A DNA stretch of 25,342 bases, from NCBI RefSeq assembly GCF_000003815.2, contig NC_049992.1, forward strand, positions 16,097,093 through 16,122,434, read 5' to 3'. The DNA is from Branchiostoma floridae. Its lineage: Eukaryota; Chordata; Leptocardii; Amphioxiformes; Branchiostomatidae. The translations under genes were made by a program, and so were the position numbers. The first letter of the stretch is position 1. Each line of letters starts with the position of its first letter. Positions 1 to 10,487 of the stretch are shown here, one piece after another. The notes under the pieces were generated by a model. It saw nothing but the letters and a program-made list of their open reading frames with translations. It searched no databases and was not told the DNA's origin.

Positions 1-105
1 ACATGCCTAGCTATAGGCCGATTGCCTAATTTTACACAACACACAGTGCCATACCTTGTCATATGTCCGTGAAAAACTGATGTCCATCAGGTTTTGTAGA
101 GATGA

Positions 106-2208
106 TTGACATACGGACTGTTCAACATATTTTTACAGTCAGGACATTTTCCCCAACAGTGGAGCCAAAGCACTCTAGTTCCAATCTATAAAAGTGGAGA
201 AGCATCAAATCCTAGCAACTACAGAGGAATAGCTATTTCTAGCTGTGTCGGCAAATTGTTTACTTTTATCTTGAACAAACGTTTACAACATTTCCTTGAA
301 AGCTCAAATTTACTATCACCTTTTCAATCCGGTTTTAGAAAAGATTTTAGAACAAGCGATAACGTCTTTGTCCTCAAAACGTTAATTGACCAACAGACAT
401 CCAAACCTGGGGGTAAGCTATATGCTTGTTTCGTGGATTTCCGAAAAGCTTTTGATTCGGTATGGCGAAACGGACTATTCTATAAACTTTTATCGTTAGG
501 GATAGGAGGTAACTTCTTTAGACTTATAAAATCAATGTATCACAACATAGAATATTGCGTTAAAACCCCACACGGCATGTCACCATACTTCCAGTCATTC
601 TGCGGGGTGAGACAAGGTTGTAACATAAGTCCCCTCCTTTTTAACCTTTATATTAACGATTTCCCGGCCCTATTAAATCCAATATCTTGTGACTCCCTAT
701 TCTTAAAAGATACTCCTGTAAACAGCATATTTTGGGCTGATGACCTTGTACTTGTATCGAAATCAGAATCAGGCCTCAAAGAATGTTTGAGGGCACTGGA
801 CCAATTTTGCTCTCTGTGGAAATTATCAATCAATAAGAACAAAACAAAAGTAATGATCTTCTCCAAAAATGGGCGGACAGTCAATAACAAACAGTCACCT
901 TTCACATCTCAGGGTCAAACTATAGAGATAACCAACTTTTATACCTACCTAGGAGTGGACATAACACCTTCAGGATCTTTTAGTCGAGCCATAAAACAGT
1001 TAAGATTGAAAGCACTACGGGCCTCGTTCAAATTGAAATCATTCTTATCATCTAATTCCAACCCCTCGATTTCCCTAGCTATTGATCTGTTTAACAGCCT
1101 GGTTAAACCTATCCTACTTTATTGTAGTGAGCTCACAGGAATAAATGCACAATGCAGAGATCTAATATTCAAGGGGATTCCGGAATGTCAAAATGAAACG
1201 ACCAGAACATCTATAGCCAGAGTCCTCAGCCCAATATTGGGATCAGAAGTTGACATACTTAGAGTCTCTCGTCTGGGAAATATATCAGAAGCCTCGACTA
1301 TTTATACTCGTCCCATTCTTATTCGATTCAAGAAATACAGTGACAAACTGAACGTGATATACCAGTCAGACACTTTGTTTAGGAACCAGCATATAACAAT
1401 AGAACAACCAAAAATCTCATATGAAATACCTGACTTAGAATACGTACTCTTAAATTTCTGCAAAATTTTACTTCATGTACCGAAAAGCTCTGTCAATGCC
1501 GCCGTAAGAGGGGAATTAGGAGTATTTCCTCTATTCGTTGACAGTCAAACACATCTGATTAAATATTGGCTAAGATTGCATACTCTACCAAATGATAGGA
1601 TTGTTAAAAAGGCTTACGACACTTCAGTCGAAGAAGGACATGACTGGGCTACTCACGTTCAGGACATTTTATGCCGACATGGGTTCCAAAATGTTTGGCT
1701 TAACCCCGCTGTTAATGCCAAACATTTTGGGAACATATTCAAAGAGCGTCTAAAAGACACGTTTCTTTCTGGCTGGAGGGAACAGCTCAAAAGCACCAAC
1801 AAACTTAAAACATATTCGAAAATCAAAAAACACTTTGGTATGGAAGAATATCTCAAATCAATTCATAATAGATCATTTAGATACAGCATTACAAAACTGA
1901 GAATAAGTGCACATTGCTTAGAAATTGAAAAAGGTCGTCACCGTAACACACCAGCCACTCAGAGACTGTGTCCTACATGTCATGAAAATATAGAAGATGA
2001 ATTCCACTTTGTTATGAAATGTCCCACCTACAGTAAAGAGAGAGAAACATTGTTTAAGAATATTAGAACCAAAACACACATCTCTCTCGATGGTGCAGAA
2101 AGCAATATTTTCCATGTATTGCTCTCATGTTCAACTTATATATCCGTCTACGTAGGCCAGTTTCTTTATAATGTATTCCAAATGCGAGATCAGATTAATC
2201 ATACATAA
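106..2208 (+). CDS. Reverse transcriptase of a LINE ORF2, N-terminus missing
   Basis: The 700-residue frame copies element RNA into DNA at a nicked target (target-primed reverse transcription). Visible motifs in order: the fingers region LVPIYKSGEASNPSNYRGIA near residue 24; motif A, FVDFRKAFD, at about 109-117 with the catalytic Asp111; motif B, GVRQGCNISPLLFN, at about 167-180; motif C, FWADDLVLV, with Asp212-Asp213; then the thumb-side YLGVDITPSG. Near the C-terminus is a CX2CX8HX4C zinc-knuckle-like motif (CPTCHEN...HFVMKC), common at LINE ORF2 ends. The open frame begins at a TTG just after a stop, so there is no genuine start: this is the remnant of a longer ORF2 whose endonuclease half is gone. 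The absence of internal stops over 2.1 kb implies a fairly recent insertion. It is not expected to be functional. Confidence 0.85.
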   Translation: MTYGLFNIFLQSGHFPQQWSQSTLVPIYKSGEASNPSNYRGIAISSCVGKLFTFILNKRLQHFLESSNLLSPFQSGFRKDFRTSDNVFVLKTLIDQQTSKPGGKLYACFVDFRKAFDSVWRNGLFYKLLSLGIGGNFFRLIKSMYHNIEYCVKTPHGMSPYFQSFCGVRQGCNISPLLFNLYINDFPALLNPISCDSLFLKDTPVNSIFWADDLVLVSKSESGLKECLRALDQFCSLWKLSINKNKTKVMIFSKNGRTVNNKQSPFTSQGQTIEITNFYTYLGVDITPSGSFSRAIKQLRLKALRASFKLKSFLSSNSNPSISLAIDLFNSLVKPILLYCSELTGINAQCRDLIFKGIPECQNETTRTSIARVLSPILGSEVDILRVSRLGNISEASTIYTRPILIRFKKYSDKLNVIYQSDTLFRNQHITIEQPKISYEIPDLEYVLLNFCKILLHVPKSSVNAAVRGELGVFPLFVDSQTHLIKYWLRLHTLPNDRIVKKAYDTSVEEGHDWATHVQDILCRHGFQNVWLNPAVNAKHFGNIFKERLKDTFLSGWREQLKSTNKLKTYSKIKKHFGMEEYLKSIHNRSFRYSITKLRISAHCLEIEKGRHRNTPATQRLCPTCHENIEDEFHFVMKCPTYSKERETLFKNIRTKTHISLDGAESNIFHVLLSCSTYISVYVGQFLYNVFQMRDQINHT

Positions 2209-2332
2209 CTGTACTATTATCGATAATGTTTTGTTGTTGTTTTGTATGTAGTCTCTTAGTACTACTGTCTGTATAGCTATTAGTTGTTATTAATTGCCAT
2301 ACATTGTACCCTGTGCGATTGTTGAGCAATAA

Positions 2333-2352
2333 ATTCATTCATTCATTCATTC
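2333..2352 (+). repeat. (ATTC)5 LINE 3' tail
   Basis: Five perfect ATTC units directly after AATAA end the LINE above. A similar tail occurs at 25039-25054. Confidence 0.9.
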
Positions 2353-3487
2353 TAAACATCCAGTTATGAAATGTCTTCTCAAGAAGCTGATGAAGACGTC
2401 ACTTTCAACGAATCCAACTATGGGAAGTGGCACCAAGACGCCTTCCGCCAGGACCACTGTCTCCTCGGATGCCTGGCACCTCCTTTGCCCATTTTCCCGG
2501 CAGGCCTTGCTGTGAAATCGGCAAAAGAAACAGACATGCATGAACTGCCTCACTACCGCTGCAACAAACACAAATGGCTCAACGCCGGCTGTCCATTGGC
2601 GAGTAGGAACTGGACACACAATGCAGTACAATACCTTGTCTGTGTCTCGGAAAGACTCGTGCCTTGGTGATGCACCGGATGTTGTCACGAAGCACTTTCA
2701 GTAACGGTGGCGCTTTACACGTCCATTATCCAACTCCGTTCCTTGCTTTCCACGTTCAGTCATTTCTAACAAATCGGTAGAAGAAACAGACACGCCACAA
2801 ACAAAAGGATTAAAGCCTGTCCAATGGCAAGTACCACCCCAAACCTCTATGCAGACTATCTGATATTTAGATGAAGAATGCGTATGCCAAAATTTTCCAT
2901 GATCCACCTGACAAACATTCCAACCATAATACAAATGTATTCATATGCGTCATTCAAGCATTAATTAAAGTACTGAGCATTAATTGTTCGGGTACAAACA
3001 TTGAAAATGAAACTATAAACTTAAACTTGCCAACACAAATGAATTGTTATTCATTGGCAAAGAACGTTGTCCTGGCTATAATCAAAAACTGCTTTCACAC
3101 AATACGATACGACACCTTGTCATATGTGTGGGAAGACTGCGAATCGTTCACGTTCGGCACCTTCCTTCGCCAGCCCTAGCCACCCTTTCCGCGTCCAGAC
3201 ATTTCTTCTTACGGTACGACGATCCTCAGCATAAAAGACGAGACAAAAATGAAACTTCACCAAGAAATATGGTAAAGACTATACCTAATACTTACGGTAA
3301 GCTTAAGTATGTGAATGAGGCATGACAGGAAGTTAACTTGATCTGTGATTGTAATTTCAGTTCTTGGTTTAACATAGAAATAGCGGGAATAATCATGATC
3401 TCTTGAATGATGGAAAGCACAAGAGTGCGCTTTGCTGAAATTCCAAGTAATGCTGCCGTTTGTTTTGGTTACAATTTTGAGAGCAAT
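2353..3487. other. Intergenic, no gene recognised; diverged repeat copies
   Basis: Short overlapping frames on both strands show no recognisable protein. Two stretches, about 2614-2665 and 3094-3143, resemble each other and also resemble 38-86 left of the LINE, sharing ACCTTGTCATATGT or variants followed by a purine-rich GAAAGACTG-like string. This suggests that the LINE landed in an older dispersed or tandem repeat. Confidence 0.4.
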
Positions 3488-3892
3488 GGCTTCAGTCTGT
3501 TTCTGCTTTATACAAGCCCATTGAATAGCTGATTCGGTTTCTGTAACTGTGTCGACGCCGAGAAGTCTAGTGCTTCTAAATGAAGCAAATTTTACTATTG
3601 ATATTAAGTAGGCTCTTCAGCCACCTGTTTTCCTTTCTGGCCTGTGTCGTTCTCTTGGTTCGGGACCCAAGATAACGACACAAGGCAGATTATGTAATGG
3701 TCTAGGTTCCCGACAACCACTGACCACGACATAAAACAGAAATGACAACAGATGGTGAACCAGGGAAGACCCTTTTTAAAAAAAAACAGAATTCACAGTA
3801 ACTGGCCGACTACCATCCCGGCCATCGACACAGTCACAGAAACCAAATCAGCCACACACCAGGCCTGTACAACACAGAAACGGACTGAAGCC
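3488..3892. mobile_element. Foldback (MITE-like) element with about 70-bp inverted arms
   Basis: The left arm (3488-3557) and right arm (3824-3892) are imperfect inverted repeats. For example, CTGATTCGGTTTCTGTAACT on the left pairs with the complement of AGTCACAGAAACCAAATCAG on the right, and GGCTTCAGTC pairs with GACTGAAGCC-type sequence further out. Between them lies a second strong hairpin at 3644-3681. There is no coding capacity. A non-autonomous foldback element is the likeliest reading; I did not find a target site duplication. Confidence 0.55.
3644..3681. repeat. Near-perfect hairpin inside the foldback element
   Basis: GTGTCGTT (3644-3651) pairs with AACGACAC (3674-3681). TCTTGG (3653-3658) pairs with CCAAGA (3667-3672) across one mismatch, leaving an 8-base loop. 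Confidence 0.7.
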
Positions 3893-4027
3893 CTGAGTGC
3901 AAAAGGAGCCTCCATTTACAAAATGTCCTGATATAAACCCCTACCTGCATCATCACTCGAGATGTCAACAAAACACACTCAAGCACCTTACCATCAACCA
4001 AGAGATTTTTTAAAGTTAAAGTAACCT

Positions 4028-4116
4028 CACAAATTATTTACTTCCTATCATGCCGATGACAAGTTAGTCCCAGCCCATCTCTGCAATATGTTTCCATTTC
4101 ACACCCCATAAGACAC
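4028..4116 (+). repeat. Dispersed repeat, copy 1 (second copy at 12517-12602)
   Basis: By eye these 89 bases match 12517-12602 at roughly 90% identity, with one 3-base indel; both copies contain TTACTTCCTATCATGCCG and TTTCACACCCCATAA. At 12517 the repeat continues into another repeated unit; here it runs into the GC-rich block instead. Confidence 0.85.
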
Positions 4117-4129
4117 CTGTGTGAAAATT

Positions 4130-4500
4130 TGCCCGTCCCGGACTAGTCCGGACCGGCATGAACCGTCAGTTCGAACCATGCAATAGTCCAGGGGTCGGAC
4201 GGGTCGGTCGGACGGGACGGACGCTCGACAGTTCGCAGAACGGTTCGGTCGGCCATAAAGGGTCCAGATTGGCCGCTTGGACTAGCCCGGACTACGTCCC
4301 GGACTGGTCCCGGACGGCATCGTTCGAACGCTTTCGGGCGGCGGCCTGGAGCGGGCCGTTCGAACGGTTCGAGCCGGTACGGCTCCGCCCGGGCCGGACG
4401 GCCGAACGGGCGGTTCCCATAGCAACAAAGCGATCCGAACCGTCTGGGGGCGTGCAGAGCACCGCGGGGCGCCGGTTCGGACGTCTGCGGACGTCTGCGA
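4130..4500. other. GC-rich, CpG-dense block with palindromes
   Basis: Composition changes abruptly from AT-rich flanks to a stretch dominated by GGTCGGACGG / CCGGACTAG / GAACGGTTCG words. It contains a perfect 14-base palindrome CCGGACTAGTCCGG (4138-4151). All three long frames across it (two minus, one plus) owe their length to the lack of TA-rich stop codons, and the peptides are Arg/Pro/Gly-rich low complexity, so I call no gene. The same vocabulary recurs at 4590-4615, 6650-6675, 7553-7580 and 11640-11782, so it is either a CpG island or part of a GC-rich repeat family. Confidence 0.55.
4413..4426 (+). promoter_or_regulatory. Possible RFX X-box (GTTCCCATAGCAAC)
   Basis: This 14-mer fits the published X-box consensus RYYNYYATRRNRAC at every position. 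It lies inside the CpG-dense block. No ciliary or other gene is visible next to it, so function is unproven. Confidence 0.25.
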
Positions 4501-6581
4501 ACCACCAATTTACATGGCAACTGTACCTCCCAAACACCCGTGGAATGCGTAAAATCGTGCTGTTGTGAGGTGGAAATCGCTGCGCAAACAGTTCGGACGG
4601 TCTGAACCGCCGGAATGCCGTCACAAAATAGAAAGAATTTGAATGCAATTCATCCCTCTGCCGCCAGCGCTCCTATAGACAAAGTATTAATGACGGCTTG
4701 AAGTTACAGAATGACACCAGCCGCAAGACAATCAATGTAAATCACATGTGCCCTCACTTTGACGTTATGTGCGTGCGGAGTCCCAGGAAACATTTGATTG
4801 CCCGCACAAACCATGTACAAAGCGTAAGTAATGGATTTCTGATGTCTTTCCGACTGAAGCGTGGTTACCAAACATGTGGTGGAGACACTATCACTAATAT
4901 ATGATATACATTCAAGTCCATAATCTAGAAGATTCATTTATAAACATCATTGAATGCCCTAATATATTCATGCCAACGCTAGGCACGTTACGCACCCAGC
5001 GGCGGCGAGGGTTCAGTGACCCCATCTCAAACGTAAACAAGAAGACGATCCTATGAAGAAGCCAAACATTTTGTTGGTGTGTGTTGAACTTTTATTGTAT
5101 TTTGTTGAAAGAAAGTTGTATCTAAATATTGAATTGTAATATATATGTTAATCTAGTGCCACAAAATATTATTCTACGTGTCTATTAAAAATAAGACTAG
5201 TTTTGATATAGGTGCTGGCCCCCATACGTGAATTGAACTCTCCCACACTTGATTGAAGCCTCCCGGTCCTTTGGGACAGCCGCCCGACAAGTGCGCACAT
5301 GTCTGTAACTCGTTGTTTGTTGTTTATTTTACGTTCCATGTGTTAATTTTTGGCACAGTTTGCACATCCATTGACAGGAATACCACTAAGAATGATGTCG
5401 TCATTATACCCATTTCCTTTGTGTTTCTTGCCTTTTTTCACGAGCAAGTTATTCAAAGACGGGAAAATACGATCCAGATATCAATTTGCGAGCCAGTGGC
5501 TAGGCCACACCCACACAGCGCGAAACTTTAGGTATAGAGGCGTGCCGCTGTCCATCATCGCGTGGCGACCGACAAAATAATTAGCAACCATATATCCGCT
5601 AGCTGGGTGTCATGCTGTCCGTATTATAAAACGTCTGCACAATTATTATTGGAATCTTTCGGCAGTAAATTTACTTTGCGCACTTGTAAGCGACTTTTGA
5701 CAAGACTGGCCGGTGTTCCCGTAAAGCTTTCCTTCTGTCCTAATCCCAGCAAAACTGGTCTCCGGGGACAGCCGCCTACCAGACCGATTCGTAGGGCAGG
5801 AATCAAAATGTCACACTACAACGGGTCTCCAATTTCTGGAAGGGTGGCAAAATCACCAATTGCAACGTCCGGCCGCACCTTTGAGCTTCGGCCGTAAGTC
5901 TAGAATCTACTTAAATTATTCAGCAAAGCAAATAGGATGTAAAATCTGCTTGTCTCTAGTGTATAGTTATTGTGCATGTGATTTCATTAACTTTTGTAAA
6001 ATCAACGATATTCAGAAGGCTTCAGAAGTACCACGAGTGATATCATACAATGTTGATTGAATGAGTAGAGATTAAAAGACGTCACCCTAGAGGATTATTG
6101 TTAACCTACGCCGTAGACGTTTCAACTTTCACATCGCTTGATAGATTTTTATGCCCGTCAAAGGCACATGTGTGAATAGCAGGCGAAATCTTTACTTGCG
6201 GCACAAGTAAATAAACGCTTTTTGAAAAGTTGGTAAGGAGGAACAATATTAAACGGGGAGGATTATTGTCGAGGAAATTCCGCTCGTGAGGACATGGATA
6301 TAACGTCCTTGGGAGGAAGTTACTAGTATGCCATGGTGAGGAGAAGTAATTCTATGGAACGTTGATATTAATATTTTTCAGTTGTAGTTGTACTCTACTC
6401 TCTCTACTCTATATGAAGCATGGACATGGACACCTGACGTGCTAATTCAGATTACGCTTAGTCTACAGTTTAGTCTTTGTTCTGTGCGTTTAGTCGTTAC
6501 ACAGCATTGGGCATGTACACAACCAAGATACACTAACTGAAGTACAGAGAAGAAAACAAATTCGCTGGAATTTCACAGGTT
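4501..6581. other. Intergenic, nothing recognised
   Basis: Short frames (under 115 codons, overlapping on both strands) give peptides that I do not recognise. A 12-base word GGGACAGCCGCC occurs at 5273 and 5765 in loosely similar contexts. There are pyrimidine-rich TCTACTC runs near 6393-6412. I see no RNA gene or element termini. Confidence 0.4.
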
Positions 6582-6705
6582 TTATCCCCAGGGGCAGGCA
6601 GGCGAGTTTCTAAAGCTTGACTCCCTGCTGACAATAATCCCGATAGCCCGTCCGAACGGTTCAAACGGTTCGGGATTTACTGTGGCGTGTCCAGAGATCC
6701 GCCTG
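6582..6705 (+). repeat. 124-bp direct repeat, copy 1
   Basis: Aligns base for base, without gaps by eye, to 7487-7610. Both copies begin TTATCCCCAGGGGCAG, contain AGCTTGAC and CCCTGCTGACA, carry a CCGAACGGTTC-type motif and end GAGATCCGCCTG. The spacing is 905 bp. Confidence 0.85.
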
Positions 6706-7486
6706 GCTCCGACATGTCCGACCCGTGAGAACGTTGCCCCCAACCAGGGAGGTTTTATCAAACCCGGGACATTGAGGAAACAACTTCGTTACCTTCGTCA
6801 TGGATTTAAAATTACCTTCGATCAGTGGTGTATGCGGAAATTGTAAGACGATCATAATCACATCATTATCTTCGCCGAGAAGGTTATATTTATGATATAA
6901 TTTGCAACGGTACGTGGAAACATGACTTCCTCTTTGCTGCAACAAGTGAATATTACGTCATCATACCACTGTGTTTCCACGAAAATGGGCGCTGAAACAA
7001 CATTGTGCATAATACAGCCCACAGGAGTCCCAGTAAGTGCGGAAAAAATACATGCCTTCAGTTAGCCAGGATTTTGACTGTGCTGTTGATAATTTCACAT
7101 CTAACACACTTGGTAACACAGCTAAACGATGTAAAACAGTTTCTTACCAGTTCAGTCTTGAACAAGAAGGGATGTTTGTATTCCAGTCCGTTCGTATTCC
7201 ACGGAAGTTTCGGCAGTCGGTTGGAACAGCACCAGAACATAATTCCACACAAATTGTTTGTGTTGCTAGTCCTTTTCCATCTCTCCATGGCAGTTTGATG
7301 CATCCTGACCCGAAACGACAACGTACAAACCCCTCACGCGACACCTCTTCCAACTTATCCATGATAGTCTGTACATTTAGCCTTAGTATAAGACTAAAAA
7401 GCGGAAAAATAACACAGGACATCAGGAAGCGGTTTACTGATGAGTTTTCAATTTGAAATGACCGCGACGCACGCGCAATGCTCATG

Positions 7487-7610
7487 TTATCCCCAGGGGC
7501 AGACAGGGGAGTCTTTCAAGCTTGACACCCTGCTGACAGTAATCGTGATAACCGGTCCGAACGTTCAGAACGGTTCGGGAGGCACTGTTGCGTGTCCTGA
7601 GATCCGCCTG
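7487..7610 (+). repeat. 124-bp direct repeat, copy 2
   Basis: Partner of 6582-6705. The 781 bp between the copies has no recognisable coding content (overlapping frames of up to 139 codons on both strands, none recognised). Whether the pair are terminal repeats of one element or two independent insertions cannot be decided here. Confidence 0.85.
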
Positions 7611-7926
7611 TCCCTGGCCCGATCCAGGGCAGTTCTCTAAGTCTATTAAACCTTTCATATTACGAAGGATGAAGCGTCCAAATTTCTCAGGGGAACATGA
7701 CACTGACCCCTAGATTGTGCGTCACCATCCCCAACCCCTATCAATTTGCGACGCACGGGTAGTGCATAGTCTCTCCTTCTGTAAGTGTAACGTGCTGGGT
7801 GCAGCCATCCACGGCGTTTCTTGATCCAGTCGTCGCTTCGACTAACGAGTAATATATTTTCGAATTTTTATTGTACGTTTGTGCTCTTAAAGCTAAGTAC
7901 AGGTCAAAATGATAAAGTAGTTCTAA
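7611..7926. other. Intergenic, nothing recognised
   Basis: No protein, RNA gene or repeat visible. It ends with TTCTAA (7921-7926), the left copy of the duplication flanking the next element. Confidence 0.4.
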
Positions 7927-8155
7927 GGGGGCCCCAAAGCCCTTTTCCGTAGAGCGTAATCGGCGCTTTTAATTCTACGTACTCCGTAGCGGGACCGCTC
8001 GAATTCAACGTAGAGCGTAATCGGTGCATTTTGCGTCGAGCGATATTGGCCCCTTTAATTTAACGTATTACGTAGAAGCTAACCGGATTTTACCGTAAAA
8101 CGTAATTCATATGAATTGTTCGTAAAGCATAATCAAAATTTCATTAAACTTAACT

Positions 8156-8940
8156 AGTCTACCGGCAAAGTTTACCCGTGAAAATGCATGAAATTGCGTT
8201 TCAATGGGTCCAGATTTCAAAATTTTGCCGGACCTTCCTTGCGATTGGCTCACACCTTCGGCAGTGGACATGGTGAAAATATGTTGCGGGACCGTCGCCT
8301 CCCAACTAGTAGAAATTTCTTTACCGAAATTAGCTTATTAAACAAGCAAAATGTGCAGGAAATGGTATTTGAGGGGGTCAAGATTTCAATTTTTTCTCTG
8401 AGCGGCCCTTGGCCTCTGTGCGACTGCTTGGGCCTCCGTCGCTCACGACTCTCCATCGCTCGACGCCCTCAAAAACTTCTCTCTCACAGAAATGTCATTA
8501 CATTGAGCATATAGTCTGCCAGCAAAATTTGTCCCTCAAAATGCAGGAAATGGTGTTTCAGAGGGTACAAATCTTAAGATTTTCCCGTACGTACCTTGCG
8601 ACAGTTCGTGCTTTCACTAGTTTCAGCACTTGATATCTGAAAATGATGTTTGGGGCCGTTGTCCTCAACAGCTCCAACAAAGCTAAAACCATGTGAATTT
8701 CTGATTGAAATGACATTCAACTTAGCTTAGTCTATGAGCAAAGTTTGCCCTTCAAAATGCAGAAAATAGTGTTTCAAAGGGTCAAGATTTCACAATATTC
8801 CCGGGGGAGCATGCCCCCGGACGCCCCTAAGATTGTCGCGCCTCCGCTTTCGATGCTACAAGTGCTGAAAATTACGTCACATAAGAAATTTGCTGTCGCC
8901 GCCTCTGGCCAGCAAGACGGGCGCTTTTATATCGTCTAAG
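8156..8940 (+). repeat. Four tandem diverged units of about 180-215 bp
   Basis: Units start near 8156, 8332, 8513 and 8729. Each contains a version of AGTCTRCCAGCAAAGTTTG, then AAAATGCAGGAAATGGTGTT, then GGGTCAAGATTTCAAAATTT. Unit 4 ends in the hairpin CCGGGGG-AGCATG-CCCCCGG (8801-8820). Confidence 0.75.
8801..8820. repeat. GC hairpin in unit 4 of the transposon-like element
   Basis: Seven-base arms CCGGGGG / CCCCCGG enclose the 6-base loop AGCATG. Confidence 0.75.
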
Positions 8941-10487
8941 TAGCTGTTTGAATCTTGTTGGTGGAATTATAAGTTCAAGTTGTTAGATCTCCTCTTCCAC
9001 GTGTTCTGCCGTCGGTGGAATTCAGCCAAAAGACGATAAAGATTTGCATAATGCATTTGGAAACTTCGTGATTTAGCGTAGAGCGTAATGAAGCGTCCAT
9101 AATTTAGCGTATTACGTAGCCAGCCCTCCCGAATTTAGCGTAGAGCGTTGTCGGTACCCCCCCTTGGGGGCCCTCTTCTAACGCTTCTAACAACAATATG
9201 CATATAAAATGGTGGCGTTAGATGTTCGGCTAACCGTTCCCCGTGTCCTGTTTTGGATACCGTACTCCAGCGTGACACAGCACTGTACTTGTTTTTAGTC
9301 CCACTTTCTTGATATAATGTCAAGGGGAATATCACTGGTCAAACTCAACACGTTTTCAGAGAGTCGATTGAAGTCTCGCTGCTGCAGGTCGTCCAACAGG
9401 TGATCCAACCAGGTACTGCTCACAAGTTCCTTTCCGGCCAAAGCATGCGCTTTGACTCCAAACGATGGTGGAAATTTTGGTAAGTGAGAAACATTCAAAA
9501 AATTGCACTTCACAAATCATGTTAGGTATTGTCCACAAGGCGAGATAATGCCGGACGCCATGAAAGGCAATAAAGATGCTAAATACATTTTCAACATTAT
9601 CTCCCGTATTATTGCACATTTGGACAGAATCGTCGCTTGGTACAATGACAGTCAATCGAAACGTAGCGCAACTCAATGTCGTCTTATTTGTAAAGCGCCA
9701 GAGACAATTATTTAATCATAGGGTAGAAAGATTATATTTAGTTCTACAGAAAACAATGGTGGTCTGTAACTTTTCCCCGCCCGTTTTAACGCCGTGCGAG
9801 CCTGATCAATCCAGAGTCGTATGGTGAAGACCTCAGGTGCCAGGGTGACCTACAATAGCATTGTCGTTTATTCTTCTTATAGTACTTTATTACACTGCGC
9901 TTGGAAGACAACGATTTTATTGGCGTGGGCAATGTAGTTAGTAAATCAAACACGACAGCAGAACGGACAATATAGCGTTCGTGTGATTTAGAAACGAAAC
10001 ATCTGCTGTTACGTGTTTAAGACTTTTTTCTCATTTATCGCTAGAGAAAAATAAAGAGACAAACAGGACTAAAACATATTCATTCTTCATGAGAACAGAC
10101 TTCGTAACAATGACTTGTTCATACCTATAGATATTCATATGTCTGTTTAGTTATAGACCTTACGAAAGTCGCTTTACTTTTGTCGTGTCAATAAAGATTT
10201 TATATGCTGCATGCACGGCATTTGGTAGTGTACGAGATACGATACAAAGACTGGTACTTCGTGGCAGATTACCCTTTAATAATGGTCGAGAGGATAAACA
10301 TGTAGGTGTGATCCGCGTACTCAACGCTGCATGGGCGTGATGGACAATCCAAACTGTGCAGGTCGCGTACTGTTCCCTGGCCGGCTTACTCTTCTATTCA
10401 TTCTATTTCTACGGTTTTCCAGCGACCCGGAGTCTGGTACTGGTAGAGACTAACATTTTCCTGCAAGGAGAGAGCAAGCCGACATGC

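Larger units (their letters stand above)
105..2352 (+). mobile_element. 5'-truncated non-LTR retrotransposon (LINE), CR1/L2/Jockey-like
   Basis: The element consists of a reverse transcriptase reading frame, a short 3' UTR (2209-2332) and a terminal tandem repeat (ATTC)5 at 2333-2352 preceded by AATAA. Simple-repeat tails of this kind, instead of poly(A), are typical of CR1/L2-type LINEs. The apurinic-type endonuclease and ORF1 are missing, so it is a 5'-truncated copy, as most LINE copies are. An in-frame TGA at 103-105 sits directly upstream of the coding match, so the 5' junction is close to position 105. I could not find a convincing target site duplication. The clade call is tentative; the LINE identity is secure. 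Confidence 0.85.
7927..9175. mobile_element. Non-autonomous DNA transposon-like element with TTCTAA duplication
   Basis: The ends form imperfect terminal inverted repeats: GGGGGCCCCAAAG at the left, and GAGGGCCCCCAAGG as the complement of the right end. TTCTAA flanks both sides (7921-7926 and 9176-9181), as expected for a 6-bp target site duplication. Both subterminal regions carry repeated CGTAGAGCGTAAT / CGTATTACGTAG motifs (about 7947-8105 left, 9072-9147 right), in the manner of transposase-binding subterminal repeats. The interior is four diverged units of about 180-215 bp and has no credible transposase frame. I do not assign a superfamily. Confidence 0.65.

Noticed and set aside
2333-2352. 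Microsatellite independent of the LINE
   Set aside because: It directly follows the LINE 3' UTR and AATAA, the normal position for the tail of this LINE type.
105-2380. Target site duplication for the first LINE
   Set aside because: CATCAGGTTTTG on the left and CATCCAGTTATG on the right are only loosely similar, so I do not call it.
4143-4648. Overlapping frames of 118-136 codons in the GC-rich block
   Set aside because: Length is explained by high GC with few stop codons. Frames are open on both strands at once and the peptides are low-complexity Arg/Pro/Gly.
5273-5776. GGGACAGCCGCC repeated at 5273 and 5765
   Set aside because: Only 12 bases are exact and the flanks diverge; too weak for a repeat family.
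5562-5897. Plus-strand 111-codon frame
   Set aside because: No recognisable motif, an antisense frame of 60 codons overlaps it, and composition is ordinary.
7037-7485. Frames of 113-139 codons between the 124-bp direct repeats
   Set aside because: Open on both strands at the same place with no domain; one runs into the second direct repeat. Not convincing as an internal gene of an element.
9295-9513. Minus-strand 72-codon frame with fairly protein-like composition (AGKELVSSTWLDHLLDDLQQ)
   Set aside because: No recognised domain, other frames overlap it on both strands, and no splice-site pattern or neighbour supports it. It could be an exon fragment, but I cannot show that.
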